Below are positions 34,515-43,147 of a stretch of DNA of 55,265 nucleotides, piece by piece (position 1 is the first letter of the stretch; every line of letters starts with the position of its first letter). The stretch is from Microbacteriaceae bacterium (GTDB taxonomy: Bacteria; Actinomycetota; Actinomycetes; Actinomycetales; Microbacteriaceae). The translations under genes and the position numbers were made by a program. The notes beneath the pieces were generated by a model, which worked only from the letters and a program-made list of their open reading frames with translations, made no database searches and was not told where the DNA came from. The stretch is taken from positions 1 to 55,265 of the forward strand of contig JAVECW010000160.1 in NCBI GenBank assembly GCA_030841285.1. Direction: 5' to 3'.

Positions 34515-35402
34515 TCAGAGTGGCTTTCCACCGGTGACGGGGAGCACCGCCCCGGAGACGTAGGACGCCTCGGGCGATGCGAGGAACACGTAGGCCGGGG
34601 CGAGCTCGGCGGGCTGGCCCGCCCGGCCGAGTGGCGTGTCCTGTCCGAAGCTCGGCAGATGGCTCGGCCAGGACGTCGCGGGAATCAATGGCGTCCAGAT
34701 CGGGCCGGGCGCGACGGCATTGACGCGGATGCCCCTGCGGCCCACCTGCATCGCCAGCGCTTTCGTGAACGCGACCAGGGCGGCCTTCGTCATCGCGTAG
34801 TCGATCAGGTTCGGTGATGGGTTGAAGGCCTGGATGGACGAGGTTGTGATGATGGATGCGCCGGCCTTCAGGTGCGGCAGAGCGGCCGCGGTGATCCAGA
34901 GCGTCGAGTAGAGGTTGGTCTCGAAGACGCGGCTGAACTCATCCGTCGTGAGGCTCTCGAGCCCGTCACGATTCTTTTGGTATGCCGCGTTCAGGATCAG
35001 GATGTCGAGCCCGCCGAGTTCTTCGACGACGACCGTCGGGAGGCTGCTGCTGAATGCCTCGTGCCGAAGGTCCCCTGGCAGCAGGAAGGCCCGCCGATTG
35101 GCGGCGCGGACAAGCGAGGCCGTGTCCTCTGCGTCATCCTGCTCCTCGGGAAGGTACGTGATCGCCACATCGGCGCCTTCCCTGGCGTAGGCGATCGCGA
35201 CCGCGCGACCGATCCCGGAGTCGCCCCCGGTGATCAGCGCGATGCGGTCCTTCAGCCGCCCAGAGCCGACATACGTGTCCTCGCCATGGTCAGGGCGGGG
35301 TTCCGTCAGCGAGGTGAGCCCCGGCTGTTCCTGCTGTTGTTCCGGGAATCCTTCTGTCCGGTACTTCGTGACGGGGTTGAGGTTCTCGTGTTCGCTCGTC
35401 AT
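34515..35402 (-). CDS. SDR-family oxidoreductase (general-stress glucose/ribitol dehydrogenase-like)
   Basis: The product is 295 aa, longer than a minimal SDR because of a 50-residue N-terminal extension (KYRTEGFPEQQQEQPGL), as in YhdF/YdaD-like general-stress dehydrogenases. Motifs: ALITGGDSGIGRAVA (NADP-type GxxxGxG), LILNAAYQ, TSSIQAF (catalytic Ser), DYAMTKAALVAF (YxxxK). Substrate is not determined. It lies in a stress-protein region next to the Rho_N-like gene, 66 bp upstream of that gene on the same strand. Confidence 0.88.
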   Translation of the reverse strand: MTSEHENLNPVTKYRTEGFPEQQQEQPGLTSLTEPRPDHGEDTYVGSGRLKDRIALITGGDSGIGRAVAIAYAREGADVAITYLPEEQDDAEDTASLVRAANRRAFLLPGDLRHEAFSSSLPTVVVEELGGLDILILNAAYQKNRDGLESLTTDEFSRVFETNLYSTLWITAAALPHLKAGASIITTSSIQAFNPSPNLIDYAMTKAALVAFTKALAMQVGRRGIRVNAVAPGPIWTPLIPATSWPSHLPSFGQDTPLGRAGQPAELAPAYVFLASPEASYVSGAVLPVTGGKPL

Positions 35403-35501
35403 GAACGTTCCTTACGGTCGGGTCCGCGCGTCGTGCGCATGTGCGCGTGACGGTACCCCCGGGGATGCCGTCAGGCAAGGTCCACGGCAAACCGGAGCCG
35501 C

Positions 35502-35565
35502 CCTACCGCGGCTTGGTGCCGATGTGGGAAGGAACGGAGTCGCCTACTGCGGCTTGGTGCCGATG
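35502..35565. repeat. Partial duplication of the 3' end of the PrmC-like gene
   Basis: The 23-bp stretch 35543-35565, which carries the codons for IGTKPQ and the stop, recurs at 35502-35524 with one mismatch, 41 bp away. The outer copy would encode IGTKPR and a stop, so a small duplication moved or replaced the gene end. Confidence 0.75.
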
Positions 35566-36365
35566 ACGACGGTGGCGTCCAGCTCCTCCGACCTGGCGAT
35601 TCGCGGAATGAGGCCGCTGGCGGCGAAGATCGCCGCGGCATCCGGCGCCTGGCGCTCGCTCGCCTCGACGAGGAGATGCCCGCCAGGTGCCAGCCAGAGG
35701 CCGGCATCGGCGGCGACCCTGCGCTGCACGTCGAGCCCGTCCAGGCCGCCGTCGAGCGTCACGCGTGGCTCGTGAATGCGCGCCTCCGGCGGCATCATCC
35801 CGATCGCCTCGGTGGGGACGTATGGCGTGTTCGCGACCAGGATGTCGATGCGGCCCCGCAGTGCTTCGGGCAGCGGGTCGAAGAGGTCGCCCTCGTACAC
35901 CCGTCCCCCGGCGGGAACGATGTTCCGGCGGGCGCAGCGCACCGCGGACGGCTCGATGTCGGCGGCATGCAACTCGACGCCGGGCACCGTCGTGGCAAGC
36001 GCGGTACCAAGCGCACCGGAGCCACAACACAGGTCGAGCACGACGGCACCCGGCCGGGCGAGGGCGGCTGCCTCGTGGACGAGGAATTCGGTGCGGCGGC
36101 GAGGAACGAATACGCCGGCATCCACGGCGATTCGGAGGCCGCAGAACTGCGCCCAGCCGAGGATGTGTTCGAGCGGCAGGCCGGCGACCCTCCTGCTCAC
36201 CATGTCCTCGAGGTCAGCCGGTGTCTGTGCGGCGGACAGCAGCAGGTCCGCCTCGTCCTCGGCGAAGACGCAGCCCGCAACTCGAAGCCTCGTGACGATT
36301 GCGCCCCGTTCCGGAGTCGACGATTCGTGTGCCGACGAATTCTGAGCTGAGAAGGAAGCAGGCAT
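35544..36365 (-). CDS. Putative protein N5-glutamine methyltransferase (PrmC/HemK-like)
   Basis: The product is 273 aa. The N-terminal helical domain has VAGLPLEHILGWAQFCG, typical of PrmC. The Rossmann methyltransferase domain has VVLDLCCGSGALGTALA (SAM motif I) and IDILVANTPYVPTEAIGMMPPEAR, where the usual NPPY is NTPY. It matches the second, uncharacterised actinobacterial PrmC-like family rather than the release-factor enzyme proper. A second prmC would be expected elsewhere. The first residues (MPASFSAQNSSAHES) are weakly supported and the true start may be a later GTG. It lies 36 bp before the Ku gene end on the same strand and could be cotranscribed with ku. Confidence 0.82.
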   Translation of the reverse strand: MPASFSAQNSSAHESSTPERGAIVTRLRVAGCVFAEDEADLLLSAAQTPADLEDMVSRRVAGLPLEHILGWAQFCGLRIAVDAGVFVPRRRTEFLVHEAAALARPGAVVLDLCCGSGALGTALATTVPGVELHAADIEPSAVRCARRNIVPAGGRVYEGDLFDPLPEALRGRIDILVANTPYVPTEAIGMMPPEARIHEPRVTLDGGLDGLDVQRRVAADAGLWLAPGGHLLVEASERQAPDAAAIFAASGLIPRIARSEELDATVVIGTKPQ

Positions 36366-36401
36366 CAGAGTGCATGCTATCCGAGCCGGCCCCGCTGGCG
36401 A

Positions 36402-37220
36402 TCAGGCGGGTTTGCGCTGCTTCTTGGGTCGGGCGCGGTTCTTCTCGACACTCTTGCGCAGCGCATCCATGAGGTCGATGACTTCGCCGCCCGCCGAGGC
36501 CGATTCCGGCTGCTCGCCGAACGTCTCTGCCGTGTCGACGGCATCGCCCTTCTCGAGCTTGGCTTCGATGAGCTGGCGAAGCTCGGCCTGGTATGCGTCG
36601 GTGAACTTCTCCGGGGCGAAGTCTCCCCCGAAACTCTCCATAAGCGCCGCCGAGAGCTCGAGCTCCTTCTCCGAGAGGCGTGGGGTCTCATCGAGGGCGG
36701 GAAAGTTCGCCTCGCGCACCTCGTCGTCCCAGAGCAGGGCCTGCAGCATGAGCACGTCGTCGTGAACGCGCAGCGCCCCAAGGCGGGTCTTCTGCCGCAG
36801 CGCGAAGTGCACGATAGCCGTGCGATCGGTGTCCTCGAGGGTCTTTCGAAGCAGGACGTATGCCTTGGCGGACTTGGAATCCGGGGCCAGAAAGTAGCTC
36901 CGGTCGAACATGATCGGATCCAGCTGGTCGCTCGGCACGAACTCGACGACCTCGATTTCGCGGCTGCGCTCCGCTGGCAACGATGCGAGATCGTCGTCCG
37001 TGAGCACGACGGTCCGGCCCCCGGCCTCGTACGCCTTGTTGATGTGCTCGTAGGTGACGACCTTGCCGCAGACCTCGCACTTGCGCTGGTAGCGGATGCG
37101 CCCGCCGTCCTTGTCGTGAACCTGGTGCAACTCGATATCGTGGTCTTCCGTGGCGCTGTAGACCTTGACCGGCACGTTCACAAGGCCGAAGGTGATCGCG
37201 CCCGTCCATATGGCCCTCAT
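36402..37220 (-). CDS. ku: Non-homologous end-joining protein Ku
   Basis: The product is 272 aa. It opens MRAIWTGAITFGLVNVPVKVYSATEDHDIELHQVH, the Ku beta-barrel signature, and continues with CEVCGKVVTYEHINKAYE, EREIEVVEFV, and YFLAPD. The C-terminal tail is basic (RKSVEKNRARPKKQRKPA). Bacterial Ku homodimers bind DNA ends and recruit LigD, found here divergently 105 bp away. I chose the ATG at 37220 by the conserved MRAIW start. A long antisense open frame that runs back over ligD in this same frame is not part of the gene. Confidence 0.95.
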   Translation of the reverse strand: MRAIWTGAITFGLVNVPVKVYSATEDHDIELHQVHDKDGGRIRYQRKCEVCGKVVTYEHINKAYEAGGRTVVLTDDDLASLPAERSREIEVVEFVPSDQLDPIMFDRSYFLAPDSKSAKAYVLLRKTLEDTDRTAIVHFALRQKTRLGALRVHDDVLMLQALLWDDEVREANFPALDETPRLSEKELELSAALMESFGGDFAPEKFTDAYQAELRQLIEAKLEKGDAVDTAETFGEQPESASAGGEVIDLMDALRKSVEKNRARPKKQRKPA

Positions 37221-37260
37221 GGCACTATTCGACACCATGGGAGCCGCGGCCGAACGGGGG

Positions 37261-37288
37261 TTGACTCGCGCATGGTTCGGCGTACCGT
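37261..37288 (+). promoter_or_regulatory. Possible ligD promoter
   Basis: TTGACT (37261-37266) and TACCGT (37283-37288) are 16 bp apart in the 105-bp region between the divergent ku and ligD genes, about 38 bp before the ligD ATG. The -10 is weak. Confidence 0.4.
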
Positions 37289-37325
37289 AAATAGTCGCTA
37301 CGACTCCCCAGGGCGTGAGGTTCCG

Positions 37326-39767
37326 ATGCGACCGAAGACCAGCTCCGAGACGGTATCGATCGATGGCCGCCGCCTGACTCTGACGAATCTCGACAAGGTT
37401 CTCTACCCCGAGACCGGAACGACCAAGCGGGACGTGCTGGCGTACTACGCGGAGATCGCGGATGTGCTCATCCCCCACGTCGCGAACCGGCCGGTGACCA
37501 GGAAACGCTGGGTCCACGGCGTCGGTACGCCGGAGCATCCCGGCGAGGTCTTCTTCCAGAAGAACCTCGATGAGGGAACACCGGAGTGGGTCAAGCGGCG
37601 CTCGATCGCGCACAAGGATCGCGCCAACGAGTATCCGCTCGTGAACGATCTCGCGACACTCATCTGGCTCGCGCAGCTCGCCTCGATCGAGATCCATGTG
37701 CCGCAGTGGCAGTTCAGCCGCACCGGCCAGCCCAAGAACCCCGACCGCCTCGTACTCGATCTCGATCCCGGCGACGGCGTGGGGCTTGCGGAGTGCGCCG
37801 AGGTGGCGCGCTTCGCCCGCGCGATCCTGGATGATATGGGGCTCACGCCCGTACCCGTCACGAGCGGGAGCAAGGGCATCCACCTGTACGCCGCGCTCGA
37901 CGGCAAGCAGACCTCTGACCAGGTCTCCGCCGTGGCTCACGAACTCGCGCGTGCGCTCGAGGCCGACCATCCCGACCTGGTCGTCAGCGACATGAAGAAG
38001 GTGATCAGGGCAGGAAAGGTGTTCGTTGACTGGAGCCAGAACAACGCGGCGAAGACGACCATCGCCCCATACTCGATGCGCGGGCGCTTTCGCCCGACCG
38101 TCGCGGCTCCACGAACCTGGCGTGAACTCGCGGCCAAGGACCTTGTCCACCTGGACTACCAGGAGGTGCTGCAGCGGGTGAAGCGGCGTGGGGATCCGCT
38201 CGCCGGCATGGCGGCCGGGCACCTGCACGCTCCCGACGACCGGCTCGAAACGTATCGGAGCAAGCGCGACGCTGGCAAGACCCCCGAGCCGGTTCCCGCA
38301 GAACGACCGGAGGCGACCGATGGCCAGTCCTTCGTGATCCAGGAGCATCACGCCCGCAACCTGCACTACGATTTCCGGCTCGAGCGCGACGGCGTACTCG
38401 TCAGCTGGGCCCTGCCCAAGGGGCTTCCAACGGAAACGCAGGCCAATCACCTTGCCGTGCAGACCGAGGATCATCCGCTGGAGTACGGAAGCTTCGAGGG
38501 GACGATCCCGAAGGGTGAATACGGAGCGGGTGAGGTCATTATTTGGGATGCCGGCCGCTATGACCTCGAGAAGTGGCGCGAGGGTGAGGAGGTCATCGTC
38601 ACGCTGCACGGCGAGCAGGGCGGCGCACTGGGCGAGCCACGAAGGTACGCGCTCATTCATACCGGTGGAGAGGAGAAGGCGGCACAGAACTGGCTCATCC
38701 ATCTCATGAAGGACGCGCGGCCAGGCGCCCGCCCGCACTCGCGCCGTCCCCAGGAGAGTCGCCCCCCGAGTGGTCGTGCGCCATCGAACGCTGGTCGACC
38801 TGCGGCGGTGGCCGTCGCTCCCATGCTCGCGACACTCGGGAACGAGCATGACGTGAGCGAGGAGGAGGACTGGGCGTTCGAGATGAAATGGGACGGGATC
38901 CGCGCGATCGCGACCGTCGACCAGAGCGGGCTGAGGCTCACCAGCCGGAATGGGAACGACCTCACGATCGGCTACCCGGATCTCGGGGAACTCATTGAGC
39001 TGGTGGGTGCGCACAGCGCGGTGCTCGACGGCGAGATTGTCGCGCTCGACGCGAATGGCCGCCCCGACTTCGGGCGGCTCCAGGGCCGAATGCACCTGAC
39101 AAAGCCCGCCGATGTCGAGCGGTCGGTCACGTCGATTCCGGTGCACTACATGTTGTTCGACCTCCTGGAGCTGGATGGCCGATCGCTGTTGAAGAGCGAA
39201 TACGACGAGAGGCGAGCAGCGCTCGGCGAGCTGGTCACGCCGACGCCGACGAGCCGCATCCAGGTTCCACCCGCCTTCACGGGAGACCTCGGTGACGCGA
39301 TGGAGAGCAGCCTGGCGCTCGGCCTCGAGGGCGTCGTCGCTAAACTGCGCGACAGCCGCTATGTCGCGGGCCGGCGAACACATTCGTGGATCAAGCTCAA
39401 GCATCACCGCACCCAGGAGGTCGTCGTCGGTGGCTGGCGGCCAGGGCAGGGACGACGTGCCGACACCGTCGGTTCGCTCCTCCTCGGCATTCCTGACGGC
39501 GATCGGTATCGCTACGTCGGGCGCGTCGGCACCGGCTTCAGCGACCGCGAGCTCGAAGGACTGCGGGGCATCCTCGATGGCCACAAGCGCACGACGCCGT
39601 CGTTGACGGAGGTTCCGGCGGCAGACGCGCGCGACGCCCACTGGGTCACTCCTCGCCTCGTCGCCGAGGTGGAATTCGCCGAGTGGACGTCGACCCAGAG
39701 GCTGAGGCATCCGTCGTGGCGCGGGTGGCGGCCGGACAAGTCACCTGCGGAGGTCACGCGGGAGTGA
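37326..39767 (+). CDS. ligD: Multifunctional NHEJ DNA ligase LigD (POL-PE-LIG)
   Basis: The product is 813 aa. Domains in order: polymerase/primase (1 to about 290) with LTNLDKVLYPETGTTKRDVL and a catalytic DLDPGDG; 3'-phosphoesterase at about 330-460 with FVIQEHHARNLHYDFRLERDG and EYGSFEGTIPKGEYGAGEV; ATP-dependent ligase with FEMKWDGIRA (catalytic Lys521) and LEGVVAKLRDSRY. This POL-PE-LIG order matches mycobacterial LigD, not the LIG-PE-POL order of Pseudomonas. GAGG lies 6 nt before the ATG. With Ku it repairs double-strand breaks without a template. Confidence 0.97.
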   Translation: MRPKTSSETVSIDGRRLTLTNLDKVLYPETGTTKRDVLAYYAEIADVLIPHVANRPVTRKRWVHGVGTPEHPGEVFFQKNLDEGTPEWVKRRSIAHKDRANEYPLVNDLATLIWLAQLASIEIHVPQWQFSRTGQPKNPDRLVLDLDPGDGVGLAECAEVARFARAILDDMGLTPVPVTSGSKGIHLYAALDGKQTSDQVSAVAHELARALEADHPDLVVSDMKKVIRAGKVFVDWSQNNAAKTTIAPYSMRGRFRPTVAAPRTWRELAAKDLVHLDYQEVLQRVKRRGDPLAGMAAGHLHAPDDRLETYRSKRDAGKTPEPVPAERPEATDGQSFVIQEHHARNLHYDFRLERDGVLVSWALPKGLPTETQANHLAVQTEDHPLEYGSFEGTIPKGEYGAGEVIIWDAGRYDLEKWREGEEVIVTLHGEQGGALGEPRRYALIHTGGEEKAAQNWLIHLMKDARPGARPHSRRPQESRPPSGRAPSNAGRPAAVAVAPMLATLGNEHDVSEEEDWAFEMKWDGIRAIATVDQSGLRLTSRNGNDLTIGYPDLGELIELVGAHSAVLDGEIVALDANGRPDFGRLQGRMHLTKPADVERSVTSIPVHYMLFDLLELDGRSLLKSEYDERRAALGELVTPTPTSRIQVPPAFTGDLGDAMESSLALGLEGVVAKLRDSRYVAGRRTHSWIKLKHHRTQEVVVGGWRPGQGRRADTVGSLLLGIPDGDRYRYVGRVGTGFSDRELEGLRGILDGHKRTTPSLTEVPAADARDAHWVTPRLVAEVEFAEWTSTQRLRHPSWRGWRPDKSPAEVTRE

Positions 39768-39775
39768 CATCCGCC

Positions 39776-39831
39776 GCGCAGGACGCGCGACCCTGCGCAA
39801 ATGGCGATTGCGGGAAAGCTATCGCGCCATT
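39776..39831. terminator. Tandem hairpins between convergent ligD and the CE7 esterase gene
   Basis: Hairpin 1 is GCGCAGG / CCTGCGC (39776-39782 with 39792-39798). Hairpin 2 pairs AATGGCGAT with ATCGCGCCATT around 39799-39831. They fill the 85-bp gap between two gene ends, so a bidirectional terminator role is likely though T-runs are poor. Confidence 0.5.
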
Positions 39832-39852
39832 CGCGCAGAGTCGCGGGCGGCA

Positions 39853-40818
39853 CTAGGCCGCGAAGACCTCGCGCAACGTCGTGAGCGTGAGCGCGAAGTC
39901 GTCGATCCCGCCACCCTCGTGATCGTTGTACGGCCAGACCGTGATCTGCTTCTCGCCTGCGTAGTTGTTGAACGCGCCGAAAACGGTGGATGGCGGGCAG
40001 GTCCGGTCCATCAGGCCGGTCGAGAACCACGCGGGCGACTTTGCGCGCTTCGCCATGTTGACGGCGTCGAAGTACGAGAGGGTCTCGTGGACCTGGTCCA
40101 CCTTCTCGCGGTGGATCGCCAGGTAGCGGACGACCTGGTCGTACAGCTCGTGGTTGGTGATGACCGTCGCCCGCGGGAAGTCGCTGAGGAACGTGACATA
40201 CGAAATGACCGCGGACAGGTCAGGAATGAACGCCGCGGCGGCGACGGCCATCGCTCCGCCCTGGCTGCCACCGAGCACGGCAACCTTGGTGCTGTCGACC
40301 ACGTCGAGGCTACGGGCGGCTTCGACCGCGCGAACGGCGTCGGTGAAGAGACGACGGTAGTAGTACGTCTCCTTGCTGTCGATGCCCTTGGTCAGGAGGC
40401 CGGGAACCTGGGGGCCGGTGCCTGCGGGATCGGGTGTATCGCCGGTGCTCCAGCCCGAGCCCTGCCCGCGCGTGTCCATGTGGAAGTGCGCGAAGCCGGC
40501 GGATGCCCAGAGCAGGTTGTCGATGGCGCGACCGCGGCCGCCGCCGTAACCCATGAAGTTCACGACCGCGGGAATCGGTCCGGTTGCGCCGGCAGGAAGG
40601 CGCAGCCATGCCTTGATCCGTTCGCCACCGAAGCCGGAGAACGTGACATCGAACACGTCGATCGTCGCGAGTCCGGTATCGACCGGGGTGACGGTGACAT
40701 CGAGGTCGAACGCCCGGCTTTCGGCGAGCGTCGACTCCCAAAAGGCGTCGAAATCGGCGGGGTCATTCTGGCTGCTGCGGTACGCGCGCAGCTCGGATTC
40801 TGGGAGATCAACGAACAT
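39853..40818 (-). CDS. Acetyl xylan esterase/cephalosporin-C deacetylase (CE7)
   Basis: The product is 321 aa, the CE7 family length. It has an N-terminal lead (ADFDAFWESTLAESRAF) and an alpha/beta hydrolase core with the nucleophile elbow GGSQGG, the acid in GLMDRTCPPSTVFGAFN, and the catalytic His in YNDHEGGG. CE7 esterases remove acetyl groups from oligosaccharides inside the cell. It lacks a signal peptide, so acts on imported acetylated oligosaccharides. It lies 23 bp after the ROK regulator gene on the same strand and is probably in its transcript. Confidence 0.92.
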   Translation of the reverse strand: MFVDLPESELRAYRSSQNDPADFDAFWESTLAESRAFDLDVTVTPVDTGLATIDVFDVTFSGFGGERIKAWLRLPAGATGPIPAVVNFMGYGGGRGRAIDNLLWASAGFAHFHMDTRGQGSGWSTGDTPDPAGTGPQVPGLLTKGIDSKETYYYRRLFTDAVRAVEAARSLDVVDSTKVAVLGGSQGGAMAVAAAAFIPDLSAVISYVTFLSDFPRATVITNHELYDQVVRYLAIHREKVDQVHETLSYFDAVNMAKRAKSPAWFSTGLMDRTCPPSTVFGAFNNYAGEKQITVWPYNDHEGGGIDDFALTLTTLREVFAA

Positions 40819-40841
40819 TGCTCAAGCCTAACCTTCGGAAT

Positions 40842-42074
40842 TCACGTCAAGAGATCCAGGGACTGCGAGAGGACGAGGGCCGCCGCTCCGAGCAGGGTGA
40901 TGTCGTCATCCGCGCTCGCAAAGGTGATGGCCGGTGCTCCCCCGGCGTGCACTGGGATGCCGTCCAAGACATACTTCTGCACGCGCTCACGCAATTCCTC
41001 GCCGCCCTGGACGACGTCTCCATGCAGGATGAAGAGTCCGGGTGCGAGGATCTGCTGCAGGTTGATGATGCCGATCGCGACGTTGCGGGCGAACCTGTCG
41101 AAGAGTTCTTCTGCTCCAGCGTGGTCGTCGCCGGCCAGTCGGGCGAGCGGGCCGACGGTCAGCGCATCCGCGGCGGGAAGGCCAGCGATCGCGGCTTCCG
41201 CTTGAAGCCAGCGATGGCTGGCAATGGTCTCCCAGCATCCGGTGCGGCCGCATCGGCAGACGGTGCCGCCCAGATCGACGATCGTGTGGCCGACTTCCCC
41301 GCCCGCCCCGGCGACTCCGCGGTGCACCGCACCGTCGATGACGAGGCCGACCCCGATCGCCTCACCGCAGTAGATCGACGCGAATGACGAGGCGCGACGG
41401 CCGGAGCCGAACCACCGATCACCGAGCGCCTGCACCCTGGGATGGTGGTCGAGGTGCACCGGCAGCCCGAGGCGCCTGGACAGCAGTGGGCCGAGTTCGA
41501 GGCCCGCGAGCCCTGGAGCGAGATTGACCTCGACGATTCGGCCCTCGTCGGTGTTCACGATGCCCCCGACCGCGACACCGACGCCCAGGACGGCGCCGCC
41601 GTCGGAAGGCAGGACATCCTGGATGCAGGATGTCACGCAGTCGATGATCACGTCGTGGTCGAGTTCCGTGGCCTCGAAGTTGGCAGACGACTCCGTGATG
41701 ACGGATCCGGTGAGGCTGACGAGCGCGGCTCGCACCGTTCCCGGTAGCAGGTGCACGGCGACGGTGGGACGGTCCACGGGTGAGAACCAGATCGGCCGAG
41801 CGGGCTTGCCTCCTTGCGAGCTGCTCTGCTGGGGCTCCCCCTCGACCAGGATCCCATCGTCGATCATGGGCTGCACGATCGCACCGATCGTGGTCTTCGT
41901 GACCCGCGAGATTCGCGCGAGTTGGGCTCGCGAGGTCGGTCCGACGTCGTACAGGATCTGTAGAAGGCGCGTTCGGTTGACCTGTCCTGCGCCGGCCGGT
42001 GAGATCAGGCGGGGCGCCGACGGAACCCGGGCGGGCGCGCGGTAGCGAGGACCGAGCGCTGGTGTTTCGGTCAT
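40842..42074 (-). CDS. Second ROK-family transcriptional regulator
   Basis: The product is about 410 aa. The N-terminal winged helix reads LLQILYDVGPTSRAQLARISRVTKTTIGAIVQPMIDDGIL. The ROK domain keeps the zinc motif (CRCGRTGCWE), but the catalytic DND is replaced by DHHPR, so it is a sensor-repressor and not a kinase. I preferred the ATG at 42074 (GGAGG 12 nt upstream) to one at 42143 with no ribosome-binding site. It is divergent from a sugar-processing operon (epimerase, SDR, oxidoreductase) that it probably controls together with the downstream CE7 esterase gene. Confidence 0.9.
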   Translation of the reverse strand: MTETPALGPRYRAPARVPSAPRLISPAGAGQVNRTRLLQILYDVGPTSRAQLARISRVTKTTIGAIVQPMIDDGILVEGEPQQSSSQGGKPARPIWFSPVDRPTVAVHLLPGTVRAALVSLTGSVITESSANFEATELDHDVIIDCVTSCIQDVLPSDGGAVLGVGVAVGGIVNTDEGRIVEVNLAPGLAGLELGPLLSRRLGLPVHLDHHPRVQALGDRWFGSGRRASSFASIYCGEAIGVGLVIDGAVHRGVAGAGGEVGHTIVDLGGTVCRCGRTGCWETIASHRWLQAEAAIAGLPAADALTVGPLARLAGDDHAGAEELFDRFARNVAIGIINLQQILAPGLFILHGDVVQGGEELRERVQKYVLDGIPVHAGGAPAITFASADDDITLLGAAALVLSQSLDLLT

Positions 42075-42194
42075 CGGTGGATCCGCCTCCAGGGTCGTCG
42101 CTCGTAGGTCGGCAATTGCGGTCGCAATGCGGGGAAACTTCATTAACTGTGTGTTACGGATTGACGGATTCTCTGTTTTGGCTTGACATGAGAC

Positions 42195-42223
42195 AAGTTA
42201 GTCAGGAAAGTGAACATAGTCAA
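42195..42223 (-). promoter_or_regulatory. Probable promoter of the second ROK gene
   Basis: Minus-strand TTGACT (42223-42218), a 17-bp spacer and TAACTT (42200-42195) form a good promoter. The region also has two TAGTCA direct repeats (42199 and 42217), which may belong to a regulator site. No clear plus-strand promoter could be chosen for the epimerase gene. Confidence 0.55.
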
Positions 42224-42248
42224 CATCCGCTGATCTGGAACCAACGCC

Positions 42249-43106
42249 GTGGCACTTACTCAATCCGATGCCCCCACTGACGGGGGAACGACACGCACTC
42301 TCGTGGACCTTGGCGACGGCATCGTCGGTATGCGCACCGAGCGGGCATCCATCCGCATCGACCCGGCAGACGGCGGTCGGTTGCTTTCCCTCGTCATCGA
42401 TGGCGCGGACATCATCGGCGCGTGCACCGCGCCCCCGGCCGAGATGCCACCCGGATTCTTCACCGGTTCCTTCGTCATGGCGCCATTCGTCAGCCGCACG
42501 GCGTACGGGCGGTTCGAGTTCGAGGGCACGGAATGGGTCATCCCGCCTCGCGTCGGCCCGCACGCCATGCACGGGCTGGTCTTCGACCGTGCGTGGACTG
42601 TCGACGGGGATGCTCTTGTCATCGATTTCGACGAGCGCTGGCCGTTCGGAGGGCGTGTCACCCAGACGTTCGAACTCGGCAACGACCATGTGACCATCAC
42701 CGTTCGAGTGAGCAACGACGTCCGGTCGATGCCGGCCATCGCGGGCTTCCATCCGTGGTTCCGTAATGCGCTCGAGAGCGGGGAAGACGCCGAGTACGAG
42801 TTCGAACCGGGTATCCGATACCTGCTCGACGACGAAGGTATCCCGGTGGGCACGATCCCCGGTGGCGGCGAACGACCGTGGGATGACGCGTTCACGGATG
42901 TCGCGACGCCTCCCCGGATCGCGTGGGGCGATCGCCTCGCGGTCGAGATCGGCTCGGTCGGATCGCACTGGATCGTGTGCGAGACCATGCCGGGCGCATT
43001 CTGCATCGAACCGCTCTCCGGTCCAATAAACGGCCTGGCAACAGGGGAATACACCACGGTGGAGCCGGGGTCCCCGCTCGTCCACGACCTCACCATTCGC
43101 TGGTAG
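42249..43106 (+). CDS. Aldose 1-epimerase-like protein
   Basis: The product is 285 aa from a GTG start. It has the galactose-mutarotase beta-sandwich pattern: GRLLSLVIDGADIIG, GSFVMAPFVSRTAYGRFEF, PHAMHGLVFDRAW (catalytic His), and PAIAGFHPWFRN (second His). The catalytic Glu would be in CIEPLSG near the C-terminus. These enzymes interconvert alpha and beta anomers; substrate here unknown. It is the first gene of a run with an SDR, an oxidoreductase and a DUF1349 protein, and it is divergent from the ROK regulator. Confidence 0.9.
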   Translation: MALTQSDAPTDGGTTRTLVDLGDGIVGMRTERASIRIDPADGGRLLSLVIDGADIIGACTAPPAEMPPGFFTGSFVMAPFVSRTAYGRFEFEGTEWVIPPRVGPHAMHGLVFDRAWTVDGDALVIDFDERWPFGGRVTQTFELGNDHVTITVRVSNDVRSMPAIAGFHPWFRNALESGEDAEYEFEPGIRYLLDDEGIPVGTIPGGGERPWDDAFTDVATPPRIAWGDRLAVEIGSVGSHWIVCETMPGAFCIEPLSGPINGLATGEYTTVEPGSPLVHDLTIRW

Positions 43107-43147
43107 CGCCAGCGAGAAACGCATTTCCATACCCGAAAGGAAACCCT

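Noticed and set aside
36762-37325. Upstream in-frame extension of ligD over ku
   Set aside because: It is antisense to ku, and the conserved LigD N-terminus starts at 37326 with a ribosome-binding site.
37221-39710. Very long open frame on the minus strand over the whole of ligD, in frame with ku
   Set aside because: It is antisense to a clear three-domain LigD; such frames are common in high-GC genes. Ku homology begins only at 37220.
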